Assembly: GCA_964521255.1 (NCBI GenBank)
Contig: CAZFRM010000002.1
Location: 124,001-188,000, forward strand
DNA length: 64,000 nucleotides
Direction of reading: 5' to 3'
From: ZC4RG29 sp964521255
GTDB taxonomy: Bacteria > Bacteroidota > Bacteroidia > Cytophagales > Cyclobacteriaceae
In this document: positions 15,828-26,700 of the stretch, piece by piece
Numbering within the stretch: position 1 is the stretch's first letter
Layout: each line of letters starts with the position of its first letter
Translations under genes and position numbers: made by a program
Notes under the pieces: model-generated
The model's input: the letters and a program-made list of their open reading frames with translations, nothing else
Databases searched by the model: none
Told to the model about the DNA's origin: nothing

Positions 15828-16355
15828 ATGGATCTGGTCAGTAGTTTCATGGGAACCTATCCATTGGTAGGATTTCACTTTGTTGTCGCGTTTGAACTGT
15901 TTCCACAAATGCCTGTTGATATCAGGTTTCAGGAAGTGAGCGGTCTTTCGGTTGATGTTGAGATGGAGTCTTTTAAAGAAGGTGGACAAAATCGTTTTGA
16001 ACATCAACTGCCGGTTAGAACAAAGTACTCAGACATCACATTGAAACGTGGAATGAATGAACTCCCCTCCGGTATCATGGCGTGGTGTATTAACGCTGTT
16101 CAAAATTTTACTTTTCAACCCAGTAATCTCCTGATCACAATGCTCAATGATGTTCATGTACCTGTTCAAAACTGGTATGTAGTAAATGCCATTCCAAAGC
16201 GTGTCGAGTTTGCAACATTGAATGCAGAACAAAGCCAGGTCGCCATCGAAACATTGGTACTTAGCTATCAGTACTTCAACATTCTTAATGCATCAACCGC
16301 GCTTGCTGCAGGAATGAACGCCCTTGGAAGCGTAACGGGAAGTGTTAGTCTTTAA
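15828..16355 (+). CDS. Contractile tail tube protein 2 (Afp5/Pvc5-like, extended)
   Basis: The 175-residue paralogue keeps the tube signatures: FHFVVAFELFPQMPVDIRFQ, QEVSGLSVDVEMESFKEGG, TKYSDITLKRGM and MLNDVHVPVQNWYVVNAIP. It is about 30 residues longer than tube 1, with a C-terminal Ala/Gly/Ser-rich tail after AIETLVLSYQYF. In characterised particles the corresponding protein forms the first ring that joins the tube to the hub, which fits its position before the DUF5908 and LysM genes. The role is inferred from order and divergence. Confidence 0.9.
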   Translation: MDLVSSFMGTYPLVGFHFVVAFELFPQMPVDIRFQEVSGLSVDVEMESFKEGGQNRFEHQLPVRTKYSDITLKRGMNELPSGIMAWCINAVQNFTFQPSNLLITMLNDVHVPVQNWYVVNAIPKRVEFATLNAEQSQVAIETLVLSYQYFNILNASTALAAGMNALGSVTGSVSL

Positions 16356-16375
16356 TATCATTTAATTGATCATGT

Positions 16376-16549
16376 ATGCCTATTGAGATAAAGGAATTGC
16401 ATATCAAAGCTACTGTTGTTGATAAGAAAATCAATAACTCGTCAACAAAGGAATTGTCATCGCAGGATTTTGAAAAACTGAAAAAGGAAATCATTAAAAC
16501 CTGTACGCAGGAAATACTTCAGATTTTAGAAGATAAAAAAGAACGCTGA
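16376..16549 (+). CDS. Small eCIS protein, DUF5908 family (Afp6-position)
   Basis: A 57-residue protein starting MPIEIKELHIKATVVDKKIN, which matches DUF5908 proteins of Bacteroidota injection-system loci (MPIEIKEL..). The second half is a charged amphipathic helix (FEKLKKEIIKTCTQEILQIL). The stop codon overlaps the next start (TGATG), so translation is probably coupled to the LysM gene. It occupies the position of the small afp6 gene. Its function is unknown, but an assembly or adaptor role at the hub is plausible. Confidence 0.78.
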   Translation: MPIEIKELHIKATVVDKKINNSSTKELSSQDFEKLKKEIIKTCTQEILQILEDKKER

Positions 16550-17259
16550 TGATACCCTTAGGTAAAGTAGAAAAAATGAAGATCATGTCTTTCAATAGTC
16601 CGGAAGAAAGTACGGGTAATCCGGTATCTACCTATGATTTTCTTGTCAATCCTTCTACGTACAATGAAAACTACACGATTCATTATAACACTGAACAGGC
16701 TCCCGGCAACAGTGGAGCAGAAGCAAAGTATCAGGCACAACCACCCGGCACATGGGAATTTGAATTGCTGATAGATGGCACAGGTGTTATTAAAGAAGCA
16801 GAAGCATTGTCAATCTCCATGATCGGTGGAGTTGATGCGCTTGATGTGCAGGCGGAAGTTGATAAGCTTAAAAAAGCTACGGTAAGCATGCAGGAAGGAT
16901 CACACCGGAATTATTATCTGAAAGTTATGTGGGGCAAGCGTGACATCTTCAAAGGAAGTCTGGAGTCGCTTGACCTTACTTACAAATTGTTCAAGCCCGA
17001 TGGAACGCCATTGCGTGTTGTAGCGAAAGTAAGGTTGAAACCCTGGACGAGTAATACACAACGCGTAGCCGAAGAGGGAAAGCAATCACCTGATATCACA
17101 CATGAACGAATGATCATGGCAAGCGACAGGTTTGCCCTGATGGGGTATAAAATTTACAAAGACTCGCGGTACTACATTGATGTAGCGCAGTATAACAAGC
17201 TCAACAGTTTCCGGCGTATTGCCATTGGCACAAAAATAAAATTTCCACCTTTAAAATGA
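16549..17259 (+). CDS. Baseplate hub protein with C-terminal LysM-like domain (Afp7/Pvc7-like)
   Basis: The 236-residue protein has the gp53/Afp7 layout. An N-terminal beta-domain (FLVNPSTYNENYTIHYNTEQ) is followed by a central domain with WEFELLIDGTGVI and YYLKVMWGKRDIFKGSLESL. The C-terminal segment (YYIDVAQYNKLNSFRRIAIG then TKIKFPP) has the LysM pattern. Proteins of this type connect tube and spike in the baseplate. Its start overlaps the DUF5908 stop and it ends 6 nt before the spike gene. Confidence 0.88.
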   Translation: MIPLGKVEKMKIMSFNSPEESTGNPVSTYDFLVNPSTYNENYTIHYNTEQAPGNSGAEAKYQAQPPGTWEFELLIDGTGVIKEAEALSISMIGGVDALDVQAEVDKLKKATVSMQEGSHRNYYLKVMWGKRDIFKGSLESLDLTYKLFKPDGTPLRVVAKVRLKPWTSNTQRVAEEGKQSPDITHERMIMASDRFALMGYKIYKDSRYYIDVAQYNKLNSFRRIAIGTKIKFPPLK

Positions 17260-17265
17260 TTTGAA

Positions 17266-19056
17266 GTGGCGGCACCCAGAACCATACCAACATCACAGGT
17301 AACCGATCTTGTTACGTATAACATACTTATCGATGGAGAAGAAATCCCTAAATCAATTCCCATCTTAAGTATTTTAGTACAGCGTGAAATAAACAAGATA
17401 CCGTTCGTTAGAATTTGCATCATTGATGGCGATCCTTCTGAAGAAGATTTTCCCATTAGCAATGAAAATTATTTTGTGCCGGGTAATGAAGTGGAAATTA
17501 AGCTGGGTTACAGAAATGATAATGTAACGGTATTCAAAGGTGTTGTTGTCGGACATTCCAATAAAATCACATCAAAGAAAGCAGAACTTCTTGTTGAATG
17601 TAAAGATGAAGCTGTAAAACTTACCATCGGAAAAAAGAGTAAGCACTATGAAAATGTAACGGATAGTGACGTAGCAGAAGAGATCATTGATTCATATGGT
17701 CTCGAAAAAGATATTGAGTCTACCGCTATTCAACACAAAGAGCTAATCCAGTTTCATACTACCGACTGGGATTTTATGATCACACGAATGGATGTGATTG
17801 GAAGAATATGTGTGGTAGAAGACGGAAAGATCACGATAAAAAAACCTGCACTGACAGCATCTTCAATTTTGGATGTCTTATACGGTGGAACTATCCTTGA
17901 TTATCATGCAGAGATTGATGCGCGTTCGCAATACAATGAAATCAAATCCAAGAGCTGGGATTACAGTACACAAGAGGTTATAGAAAATACAGCGGATCAA
18001 CCGGACATGAATGATGCAGGTGATCTTCCTCCGGAAGAGTTAGCAGGAGTGGTAGATCTTGAAAGCAACTTGCTGATTCATTCAGGAAAACTTACCAATG
18101 AGCAGGTACAAGAATGGGCTAATGCCAAAATGTTGCGCAGCCGTCTTGCCAGGGTAAGGGGCGCAGTAAAGTTTCAGGGTTTTCCTGATGTAAAGCCGGG
18201 AACGATCATCTCGCTTAACGGTGTGGGTAACCGTTTCAACGGACCTGTGTTTGTGTGTAGCGTAAGACATGATTATAGCAATGGCAATTGGACAACCGAA
18301 GTAAATTTTGGAATGCCCGAGGCATGGTTTGCTGAATCGATAAATCCTTTTCACTTATCATCTCAATTAGGTTTCATGCCATCTGTACAGGGTTTACAGA
18401 TTGGAATTGTAACCGACCTTGAAGATCCGGAAGGTGAACACCGGGTAAAAGTTCGTTTACCGGTTGTGAGCACGGAAGAAGAAGGGATTTGGATGCGCAT
18501 TGCTACGCTTGATGCAGGAAATAATCGCGGTACATTCTTTCGACCTGAAATAAACGATGAAGTTATCGTAGGATTCATTTTTAATGATCCTAACAACCCT
18601 GTTATCCTGGGAATGCTACACAGCAGTGCATTGCCTGCACCACTTACTGCTTCAAACGATAATCATGAAAAGGGATATGTAAGTCGTTCAGAAATGAAGA
18701 TGATCTTCAACGACGATGAAAAGTCTTACAAACTGGAAACACCAGCGGGGAACAAGATTACATTGAGTGAACAGGATAAAGTGATAAAAATAGAAGACCA
18801 GAATGGAAATAAAATCACGATGGAATCCAGCGGTGTTACAGTTGAAAGCGCATCATCGCTAAAGCTGAAAGCTACTGCTGATATTACGCTCGAAGCGGTT
18901 AACATCAAGCTTTCACCTTCATCACAATTTTCTGTCTCAGCATCAGGATCAGAAATTAAAGCTGGCGGAGGAAGTGCCGAGATAAAGGGACCAATGGTTA
19001 AAGTTGAAGGAAGCGGAGTAACAGAAATAAAAGGAGGACTGGTGAAGATCAACTGA
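17266..19056 (+). CDS. VgrG-like spike/hub protein (Afp8/Pvc8)
   Basis: The 596-residue protein starts at a GTG. Residues 1-350 form the gp27-like hub (VEIKLGYRNDNVTVFKGVVV, then FHTTDWDFMITRMDVIGRIC). Residues about 370-460 are the gp5-like OB domain (GIVTDLEDPEGEHRVKVRLP, then RPEINDEVIVGFIFNDPNNP). The remainder is a repetitive beta-helix spike of K/I/E/V repeats ending VKIN. A trimer forms the central spike and carries the PAAR tip. It is followed by a 209-nt interval with a palindromic element and then the PAAR gene. Confidence 0.94.
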   Translation: MAAPRTIPTSQVTDLVTYNILIDGEEIPKSIPILSILVQREINKIPFVRICIIDGDPSEEDFPISNENYFVPGNEVEIKLGYRNDNVTVFKGVVVGHSNKITSKKAELLVECKDEAVKLTIGKKSKHYENVTDSDVAEEIIDSYGLEKDIESTAIQHKELIQFHTTDWDFMITRMDVIGRICVVEDGKITIKKPALTASSILDVLYGGTILDYHAEIDARSQYNEIKSKSWDYSTQEVIENTADQPDMNDAGDLPPEELAGVVDLESNLLIHSGKLTNEQVQEWANAKMLRSRLARVRGAVKFQGFPDVKPGTIISLNGVGNRFNGPVFVCSVRHDYSNGNWTTEVNFGMPEAWFAESINPFHLSSQLGFMPSVQGLQIGIVTDLEDPEGEHRVKVRLPVVSTEEEGIWMRIATLDAGNNRGTFFRPEINDEVIVGFIFNDPNNPVILGMLHSSALPAPLTASNDNHEKGYVSRSEMKMIFNDDEKSYKLETPAGNKITLSEQDKVIKIEDQNGNKITMESSGVTVESASSLKLKATADITLEAVNIKLSPSSQFSVSASGSEIKAGGGSAEIKGPMVKVEGSGVTEIKGGLVKIN

Positions 19057-19138
19057 TCAGGCACGAGGTAATCTCTTGTAATATGAAATCGATTTTCAAA
19101 ACTTAAGATAAACTTCTTCGAAGAAAAACTCTTTAAAG

Positions 19139-19217
19139 TCCCTCTCCTTTGCCTGTCCCGATTATTTCGGGGGAGAGGGATTTAGCCTGCCTGCCGGCAA
19201 AGGCAGGGGTGAGGCCC
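19139..19217. repeat. Palindromic repeat inside the eCIS operon (between spike and PAAR genes)
   Basis: The element holds CCCTCTCC paired with GGAGAGGG, and the nested palindrome GCCTGCCTGCCGGCAAAGGC, followed by AGGGGTGAGGCC. The last motif matches the end of the hairpin cores at 2383 and 15253, so this is a diverged or enlarged member of the same repeat family. Flanking arms are only weakly complementary. It would again place a stem-loop inside the operon transcript. Confidence 0.65.
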
Positions 19218-19265
19218 GAAACTCAAAACAGGATTTAGAGTTAGACCAAAAACAAAATAAAACAT

Positions 19266-19559
19266 ATGTCCTTTGCTGCCCGAATAACTGATATGCACTT
19301 GTGCCCCCTGGTAAATCCCGGTGGAGCGCCTCACGTTGGTGGTCCAATTCTTCCTCCCGGAGCGCCTACAGTTTTGATTGGTGGATTACCGGCGGCTACA
19401 CTCGGAGACATGTGCACTTGTGCCGGCCCTCCTGATGTTATCATCAAAGGATCTGCAACGGTATTGATTGGTGGAAAACCAGCAGCGCGCGTTGGCGATA
19501 CAACAGCCCATGGCGGAAGTATTTTGTTAGGATGTTTCACAGTAATTATTGGTGGATAA
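19266..19559 (+). CDS. PAAR-domain spike tip protein (Afp10/Pvc10-like)
   Basis: The 97-residue protein is almost entirely a PAAR domain: CPLVNPGGAPHVGGPILPPG followed by TVLIGGLPAATLGDMCTC and a second TVLIGGKPAARVGDTTAHGG repeat. The His/Cys residues in HLCP, PHVGG, DMCTC and TAHGG are consistent with the metal-stabilised cone that sharpens the VgrG spike. It ends 1 nt before the gp25 gene. The order PAAR then gp25 is reversed relative to afp9-afp10. Confidence 0.95.
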   Translation: MSFAARITDMHLCPLVNPGGAPHVGGPILPPGAPTVLIGGLPAATLGDMCTCAGPPDVIIKGSATVLIGGKPAARVGDTTAHGGSILLGCFTVIIGG

Positions 19560-19560
19560 T

Positions 19561-19971
19561 ATGAGCGAGCATTCATTCTTAGGTACAGGATGGGGATTCC
19601 CGCCGACATTTGATAAATCGTTGAAGTCGGTAATCATGTTGAAGGATGAGGAAGACATTCAAAGCGGTTTGCACATTCTACTTACAACCAGAATTGGTGA
19701 ACGCGTTATGCGGCCGGCGTATGGATGTAATCTGGATGAATTGGTATTTGAGTCCTTGACCTCAACTTTCAAAGCATACATCCGTGATCTGGTGATGACT
19801 GCAATTCTTTTTCATGAGCCACGGATAAAATTAAATAAGGTAGAACTCGATGACAGCCGCGAACTGGAAGGAATAATACTTATTGAAATTGATTACACGG
19901 TTCGATCTACCAACACACGGTTCAATTACGTCTTCCCCTATTACAAAAATGAAGGTACTGATATCAAATGA
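19561..19971 (+). CDS. Baseplate wedge protein, gp25-like (Afp9/Pvc9)
   Basis: The 136-residue protein carries the gp25 lysozyme-like fold of phage and injection-system baseplates. The diagnostic run is LHILLTTRIGERVMRPAYGC with NLDELVFE after it, corresponding to the RIGE.R..P.YG signature. It initiates sheath polymerisation at the baseplate. The ATG at 19561 is preferred; an in-frame ATG at 19549 would overlap the PAAR gene. It overlaps the baseplate J gene by 4 nt (ATGA). Confidence 0.93.
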   Translation: MSEHSFLGTGWGFPPTFDKSLKSVIMLKDEEDIQSGLHILLTTRIGERVMRPAYGCNLDELVFESLTSTFKAYIRDLVMTAILFHEPRIKLNKVELDDSRELEGIILIEIDYTVRSTNTRFNYVFPYYKNEGTDIK

Positions 19972-22900
19972 CTAGTGACTGCAATCATAGGAACCCATTG
20001 CAACGCTCCGGCGTAAATCAATATCAGCGCGTACTACAAGCGCTTCGCCCCGATTTTGCAAAAGTGGATGAACGTGACTACGCTGATCTTATTTTGTTTG
20101 CAAAAAATTATGCCGGTCAGCTAAAGTATTTTGATTCGACTAATACAGAAGATGGTGACTGGCAAGCGCTCATGAGCATGGATGTTTCTGTGACACTGGC
20201 TGCGCTGGTTAAACTCGATGCGCAAGGTTGCTTCACTTACATTAAAAATATTTTTGATGCGATTAAAAGTATTGATGTTACTTCTGTTGCCGATTTACAA
20301 AATCATTTTAAGGTGCTTTTTGATTTCGGGTTCACCTTTACAAATATCCTCGACACATACTATAAAAACTTACCGGTTGATTTCGAGTTCAAGGAAATTT
20401 TAGGGAATGTAATTCATTCTAATCTGCCACAATATTTTGATCGCCTCAGGAAATACTACGACGAAGCAGTAACGCAGAGCCTTGTAGTACCCACAGAAAC
20501 ATTTTCTATTGAACCTTCTCCCCTGGAAATTTTATTGTCACAAGATTTTGATCCTGCCTTGTTATCAGATGTATGGGCAGATGCTTCTATACCATCTTTC
20601 ACACCAACATTTAATGGAGCTACAGTTGCCCTGCAAATCAAAAATACAAGCACACATAATTTATTCACTGGAATTTTTGACAACTACCTGAAAACGCTGG
20701 CCGGTATCGTAGAGAGCGCCTCTTCACATCTCAATAAAACATTGGAATCATTTCCCAGGCATACACCTCACTATGCTTTGTACTTAACTTTTATCAAGTT
20801 GTTCAGGTTCACACAAGATCATTTGAATGGCTTTACAAAACGACATCTCGATTTATATTATAAGGAAATCCTCCAGCTAAAAAATAAGAATGCTGAACCC
20901 GATGAAGCTCACCTTACTTTCGAGCTCGCTAAAACAGTAAAAGACAATCATCTTCTTTCTAAAGACACAGCCTTCAAAGCAGGAAAAGATGTTGATGGAC
21001 TGGAAATTTTCTATGCATCGACGGAGGATGCAGTGCTAAACAAAGCTGTGGTTAAAAACCTGAAAAGTGGATTTGTAGAGCGTAACCTGACAAACAATAC
21101 CCGGCAGTTATATGCGAGTCCTACAGCCAACTCGGAAGATGGCTTAGGTGGAAAGTTATTAAGTGTGGATAAAAGCTGGAAAACATTTGGCGACAACACC
21201 AGAACTCCTGCAACAGTTGGCTTTGCAATAGCTTCTCATTATTTATACTTACTTGAAGGCACACGAACAATTACTTTTTCATTCTATGCGCCAGCGGGTG
21301 ATCCCATAACTTTTTTAGTTGCCGACATACGTGATCGGTTTACACTTCAGCTCTCAGGAGAAAAGGGATGGATTGATGTGCCCATTGATCCTGCGAATGT
21401 TACTATTCATCCTTCAAAAGAATATTTCAACATCACCGTCAAACTTGATGGTGGTGAGCAGGGAGTAGTGCCTTATTCTCAGAAGCTGCATCAACATAAT
21501 TTTAACACAACGCTTCCCCTAGCCAAGTTTGTTCTCGTGCGTGCAAAGGCAAAACAGGAAGTATGGAATTTCGTTTTTGAAAAAGTACGCATTGCGGCAA
21601 GCGTTACAGAAATGAAAGACCTGGCAATTCAAAATGATACCGGTGTTCTCAGCGCTTCAAAACCATTTGAGCTTTTCGGCGCTTCACCTCATTCAGGTTC
21701 GTCTTTTATTTTAGGAAGCAAAGAAATATTCATGAAGGCTTTGCAGCCCGATGGAAATGTTAAGATCAAACTAAACATAACATGGGACAACCTCAGTGAA
21801 TTGCGCGATCTTGTAGATAGAGATACTAATCACACTGTAGATATACAGTACCTTGAAGACGCCGAATGGAAATCGGCTCATACCAGCATAACTCTCTTTA
21901 ATACGACTTCATCCATTTTTGGCGCGGAAATTACAGATTTATTTCAGCAGACTATTTCAAAGGCAACTCAACCATTTTCCCTGCAAAAATCTGAAACGCT
22001 TGCTCCTGAAATTTCAACAACAAAATCATCAATAGCTCAATCTCCAATAGAAGGTTTTGCCGAAAACATAGCTGATATTAAAAGTAAAGCAAACATCCCA
22101 AAAATGTTTACGGGAAGCATTTCTCTAACCGTAACAATTCCGCCATTAGATGTATCAACTGATTTTACAGAGAACGAAAATTTCTCGGTAAAATCAAACT
22201 GGGGTTTTTTGAAGCTGGAATTAAATAACCCGGACTTTGGTCATAGTACATATGCTTCCAAATTAGCAAAGGCAGCCATTGGCGCGACGATTACAACTAC
22301 ACCTGGTACAGACGGTGCAACTACTACAACCATTGCAATGGACGAAGTTACGGCTCCGTACACTCCGAAGGTAAAAGAGCTCACCATCGATTACAACGTT
22401 GATACCTTGATTGATTTCAAATCAGGCGAGGAAGGTACTTTTATTCATCTCACACCATTTGGGTCAAAAGATATTTCGTTGAATGCGCAGAAAAATTTGC
22501 TTCCTGCTGTTGACAATGAAGGAGAACTATTTATTGGAATTGAAAATTTTAAAACGGATCAGACATTATCACTTTTATTTCAGGTAGCCGAAGGTACCGC
22601 TGATCCGCTTACCGTTAAGCAGGAGATGCAATGGTATTTTCTTGGTGCAAGTAACGAATGGGTCGCATTCAAGAAAGAAGAAATTGTTGACAACACGAAT
22701 GACCTGACACAATCCGGAATCATTAAGTTTAGTATTTCTGATCTCGCCTCTTCTGAAAATACCCTTATGACCGATCAACTGCACTGGCTTAGAGGCATTG
22801 TAGTTGAAAAGACAATTGCTGTTTGTAAAATCATTGATGTTGTGGCGCAGGCGACGAAGGTTCAGTTTACAGATTATAATGGCATCGAAAATTATTTTAA

Positions 22901-23714
22901 AAATACACTGCCTGCGAATAGCATCAGCAAGAGTGTCATCAGTGATTCGTCAATTAAAAAAATAGCACAGCCGTACGCTTCCTTTGGCGGGCGTGTTAAA
23001 GAAAGCGATGATCATTTTTATGTGCGCGTCAGCGAGCGCCTCCGTCATAAGAACCGGGCCATTACCATGTGGGACTATGAACGCATGGTGCTTGAAGCGT
23101 ACCCGTCGATTTTCAAAGTGAAATGCATTAACCACACGCAGGTATTGGAAAAAACTTCCGGTACGCAAATCATTTATGTTGATAATGAGCAAAAGCCAGG
23201 CTATGTGCTTGTTGTTCCCATTCCTGAATTACACAATAAAAATGCATTTGATCCACTTCGCCCTTATACAAGTCTTGGGTTGATGACCGAAATAAAACAA
23301 TACCTCTACGATTATATTTCTCCACACGTAAACCTTGACGTACGTAATCCAAGGTTTGAAGAAATACAACTTGAGTTTAAAATTAAATACGTAACAGAAG
23401 ACAATGATTTTTATACCAAACAATTGAAAGAAGAACTTGAACAATTCATGGCGCCCTGGGCATACGATCCGTCCACCGATATTGAATTCGGAGGAAAGAT
23501 AAGCAAGAGTGTGTTGATCAATTTTATTGAAGAGAGGTCCTATGTCGACTTCATCAGCTGTGTGAAAATGTACCAGATCGTTGAAGGTATTAAGTCAGAC
23601 GAAAGTGATGAGGTTATTGCTACTTCAGCGCGATCCGTGTTTGTATCTGTAAAGTCGGATGATGCTTTTAATGCTCATAAAATTTCATTTATCACTGATC
23701 AATGCGAATGCTGA
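19968..23714 (+). CDS. Baseplate J-like wedge protein (Afp11/Pvc11-like, 1248 aa)
   Basis: The large protein has an N-terminal region VNQYQRVLQALRPDFAKVDE and then DYADLILFAKNYAGQLKYFD, typical of eCIS baseplate wedge proteins. The C-terminal 250 residues hold the J-domain hallmarks: DDHFYVRVSERLRHKNRAIT with MWDYERMVLEAYPSIFKVKC, the YISPHVNLDVRNPRF segment and FGGKISKSVLINFIEE. The middle (about 350-950) is beta-rich and variable, larger than in Afp11, and may present outward-facing domains. It overlaps both neighbours (4 nt with gp25, 13 nt with the Afp12-like gene), indicating coupled translation. Confidence 0.87.
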   Translation: MTSDCNHRNPLQRSGVNQYQRVLQALRPDFAKVDERDYADLILFAKNYAGQLKYFDSTNTEDGDWQALMSMDVSVTLAALVKLDAQGCFTYIKNIFDAIKSIDVTSVADLQNHFKVLFDFGFTFTNILDTYYKNLPVDFEFKEILGNVIHSNLPQYFDRLRKYYDEAVTQSLVVPTETFSIEPSPLEILLSQDFDPALLSDVWADASIPSFTPTFNGATVALQIKNTSTHNLFTGIFDNYLKTLAGIVESASSHLNKTLESFPRHTPHYALYLTFIKLFRFTQDHLNGFTKRHLDLYYKEILQLKNKNAEPDEAHLTFELAKTVKDNHLLSKDTAFKAGKDVDGLEIFYASTEDAVLNKAVVKNLKSGFVERNLTNNTRQLYASPTANSEDGLGGKLLSVDKSWKTFGDNTRTPATVGFAIASHYLYLLEGTRTITFSFYAPAGDPITFLVADIRDRFTLQLSGEKGWIDVPIDPANVTIHPSKEYFNITVKLDGGEQGVVPYSQKLHQHNFNTTLPLAKFVLVRAKAKQEVWNFVFEKVRIAASVTEMKDLAIQNDTGVLSASKPFELFGASPHSGSSFILGSKEIFMKALQPDGNVKIKLNITWDNLSELRDLVDRDTNHTVDIQYLEDAEWKSAHTSITLFNTTSSIFGAEITDLFQQTISKATQPFSLQKSETLAPEISTTKSSIAQSPIEGFAENIADIKSKANIPKMFTGSISLTVTIPPLDVSTDFTENENFSVKSNWGFLKLELNNPDFGHSTYASKLAKAAIGATITTTPGTDGATTTTIAMDEVTAPYTPKVKELTIDYNVDTLIDFKSGEEGTFIHLTPFGSKDISLNAQKNLLPAVDNEGELFIGIENFKTDQTLSLLFQVAEGTADPLTVKQEMQWYFLGASNEWVAFKKEEIVDNTNDLTQSGIIKFSISDLASSENTLMTDQLHWLRGIVVEKTIAVCKIIDVVAQATKVQFTDYNGIENYFKNTLPANSISKSVISDSSIKKIAQPYASFGGRVKESDDHFYVRVSERLRHKNRAITMWDYERMVLEAYPSIFKVKCINHTQVLEKTSGTQIIYVDNEQKPGYVLVVPIPELHNKNAFDPLRPYTSLGLMTEIKQYLYDYISPHVNLDVRNPRFEEIQLEFKIKYVTEDNDFYTKQLKEELEQFMAPWAYDPSTDIEFGGKISKSVLINFIEERSYVDFISCVKMYQIVEGIKSDESDEVIATSARSVFVSVKSDDAFNAHKISFITDQCEC

Positions 23715-26700
23715 TGGAAGAAACTTTGCCCATAATAAAAACCAGGGAACTTCGAAATGATCAGGACTATACTTTCCTGCGCGAGGAAGGCTTGAAATAT
23801 ATTGAAAGCCTGTCGAGCGAACTTTGGACTGACTATAATACGCACGATCCAGGTATTACTATTCTTGAAGTATTGTCTTATGCACTTACTGAATTAGGTT
23901 ATCGAACCGACTTTAATATCAAAGACCTTATAGCTGATGAAGATGGTAAAATTGATGTTGATCAGGCATTCTTTTCTGCTAAAAATATTCTCACTTCCGA
24001 ACCGCTCACTATTGAAGATTATCGAAAACTGCTGGTTGATATTGTGGGTGTAAAAAATGCCTGGCTTTATCCCTACCGCGATGAGGATACAAATATGGTA
24101 GGAGAACCCGATCAGGAAGTACCCATTTATGCACACTGTAAAAAAGATAAGTTAGTTTATCAGGAGACCGAACATCCTGTGCGGTTGCATGGTCTGTATC
24201 GTGTTGTGGTTGACCTTGATGAAACAGATGAGTTTGGCGATCTGAATAAAGGAAGCATCACATGGCAATTCGCTACCGAAAAACTGATCGATATCCGACT
24301 TCAAATTATTTTTCCCGATTGGGATGAAATCGATTATGATTTTATTTCCGGTGCTGAACCTTCTTCAATAACTAACCTGAATGTTACGCTTACTAACGAC
24401 CGATGGAAGGTGACATTTGATGTTGAAAATGCTGGTGATGTACGTCCCGTTGAGTTCAACGCTTTTGTTCTTCTTAAAAAAGACATCACAGCAATTTCTG
24501 GAGATGTTACTGCTCAATTTAACATCACTTCACAGGTTCAGGAAATATTTACGGTCTATCAAAAAAAGATCATTCTTGTTTTAAGCATTCTGAATACAGT
24601 AAAGGCAACGCTTCACACACATCGTAACCTCTGTGAAGATTTTGTGAAGATTGAAACCATTTGCACGCAAGAAATCGCTTTCTGTGCCGACATAGAAGTT
24701 TCTCCGGATACGGACATTGAAGAAGTATATGCCAACGTACTCTTTCAGATTGAAAATTATTTTAATCCTGAAGTAAAATTCTATTCGTTAAAGGAATTGA
24801 TTAATGAAGGAATAGGAACAGATGAAATATTTGAAGGTCCGATCTTAACGCATGGTTTTATCAAAACAGATGAAATCAAAAGAACACAGATAAGAAGAAA
24901 GATTTACGTTTCCGATATTATCAATTTCATCATGGATATCGATGGCGTACTTTCCGTTAAAAATGTATTGCTTACAAAATATAATAGCGAAGGTAAACCT
25001 GAACTCCCCTCAGAGGCCTGGTGCATGGAAGTGAAAAACGGTTGTAAACCCGTGTTAAATGTTTTCAGGTCAAAAGTTCTGTTCTTTAAAGGGAAGTTGC
25101 CATTCAAAGCAAAGTTGGATGAAACTTTAGATACATTAAAATATTTGCACGGACTCGAACAGCGTAACAAGCTTAAAGGAACGGCCGATGATCTTGAAAT
25201 GCCGGAAGGTGAGCATCATGACCTGGAAGATTACCTTTCCGTTCAATATGAATTTCCAATCACGTATGGCATAGGCGACGCAGGACTTGCTGAATCATCC
25301 ACATCATTACGGAAGGCCCAGGCGAAACAGTTGAAGGCTTATCTCATGTTTTATGATCAGGTATTGGCCAACTTTTTCTCACAGCTTGCGCATTCGCGTG
25401 AACTGTTTTCGCTAAACCCGAATGTCAATCAAACCTACTTTGCTAAATACCTCAGTGACATCAAAGGCATCGAAGATCTGTACGTAAATGCTGTTGATCT
25501 CGCAGACATTTTTAGCAAACCCGATCCAACCGATACAGCAAATGTATTAAAGACTCGCGCAACATTGCTGGAAGATTCACAACTCTTCTTCGAACGGAGA
25601 AACCGTTTTTTAGATCACATGGTCGGGCGGTTTGCTGAATCATTCAACGACTACGTGTTAATGTTATACACCTACAAGAATGCCGGTGATTATGAAGATT
25701 TGAATGACAAAGAATTGATCGAAGATAAAATCAGGTTTTTGAAAGACTATCCTGTCATAAGTCGTGAGCGTGGAATGGCGTTTGACTATCTCAGTCCATC
25801 ATGGAATACCGATAATGTTTCTGGTCTTGAAAAACGCATTGCCAGACTTTCCGGCATTGATGATTTTACAAGAAGGTTTTTGTTTTGCCTGAAGCATATT
25901 GAAATACAAAAGACAAATTCAAATCCGCCGAAATATTTTTTTAAAGTCATGGATGAAGCTGGCAATCCTGTTTTGCAATCCCTTCAGGAATATGACTCCT
26001 ATACAGAAATTGATAGCGTAATTAAAAAACTATTGGAAGTAATTGGCGATGCCTCCTTCTACCAGGATGAAGATATTTCAGCAACAGAATTTTCATTTGA
26101 AGTTTGGGATGCTTCCAATACGCCATTGGCAGAGAGTGGTGTGATTTTTCCTGATTTTGATTCACGTGAAGCAGCCGTTATTCAAGTAGCAAATGCTTTC
26201 AAAAAAGATTGCCCGGGCGAAGGCCTGCATCTCGTTGAACACATTCTCCTTCGTCCGCGATTTGTTGCACCAGTAATAGGAGGAACATATCCCGAAGATG
26301 TATACAGAATGTTTAAAGTTTGTTTGAATGACAATTGCAATTTCTGCGGAGAGGAAGATCCTTATTCATTTCGCATATCATTAATTCTTCCGTATTGGCA
26401 CGAGCGTTTCCGCAGCATGGAGTTCAGAAGATATTTCGAAATGATGGCACGTACAGAAGCGCCTGCTCATTGTATGCTTAAAATATGTTGGGTGAGCAAT
26501 ACTTTAATGAATGAATTCGAACGGGCTTACAAAATATGGATAGAGGCTCTGTTAAACTACGAGACTGATTTTATCCATAAAGAAGCCAAACAAGATGCAT
26601 TGCGCAAAGCGAACAATGCGTTAATGGAAATTTTAGACAGGTTGCATAGTGAATATCCTGAAGCACAGTTGCATGATTGTGATACGGGAATCACCAATCC

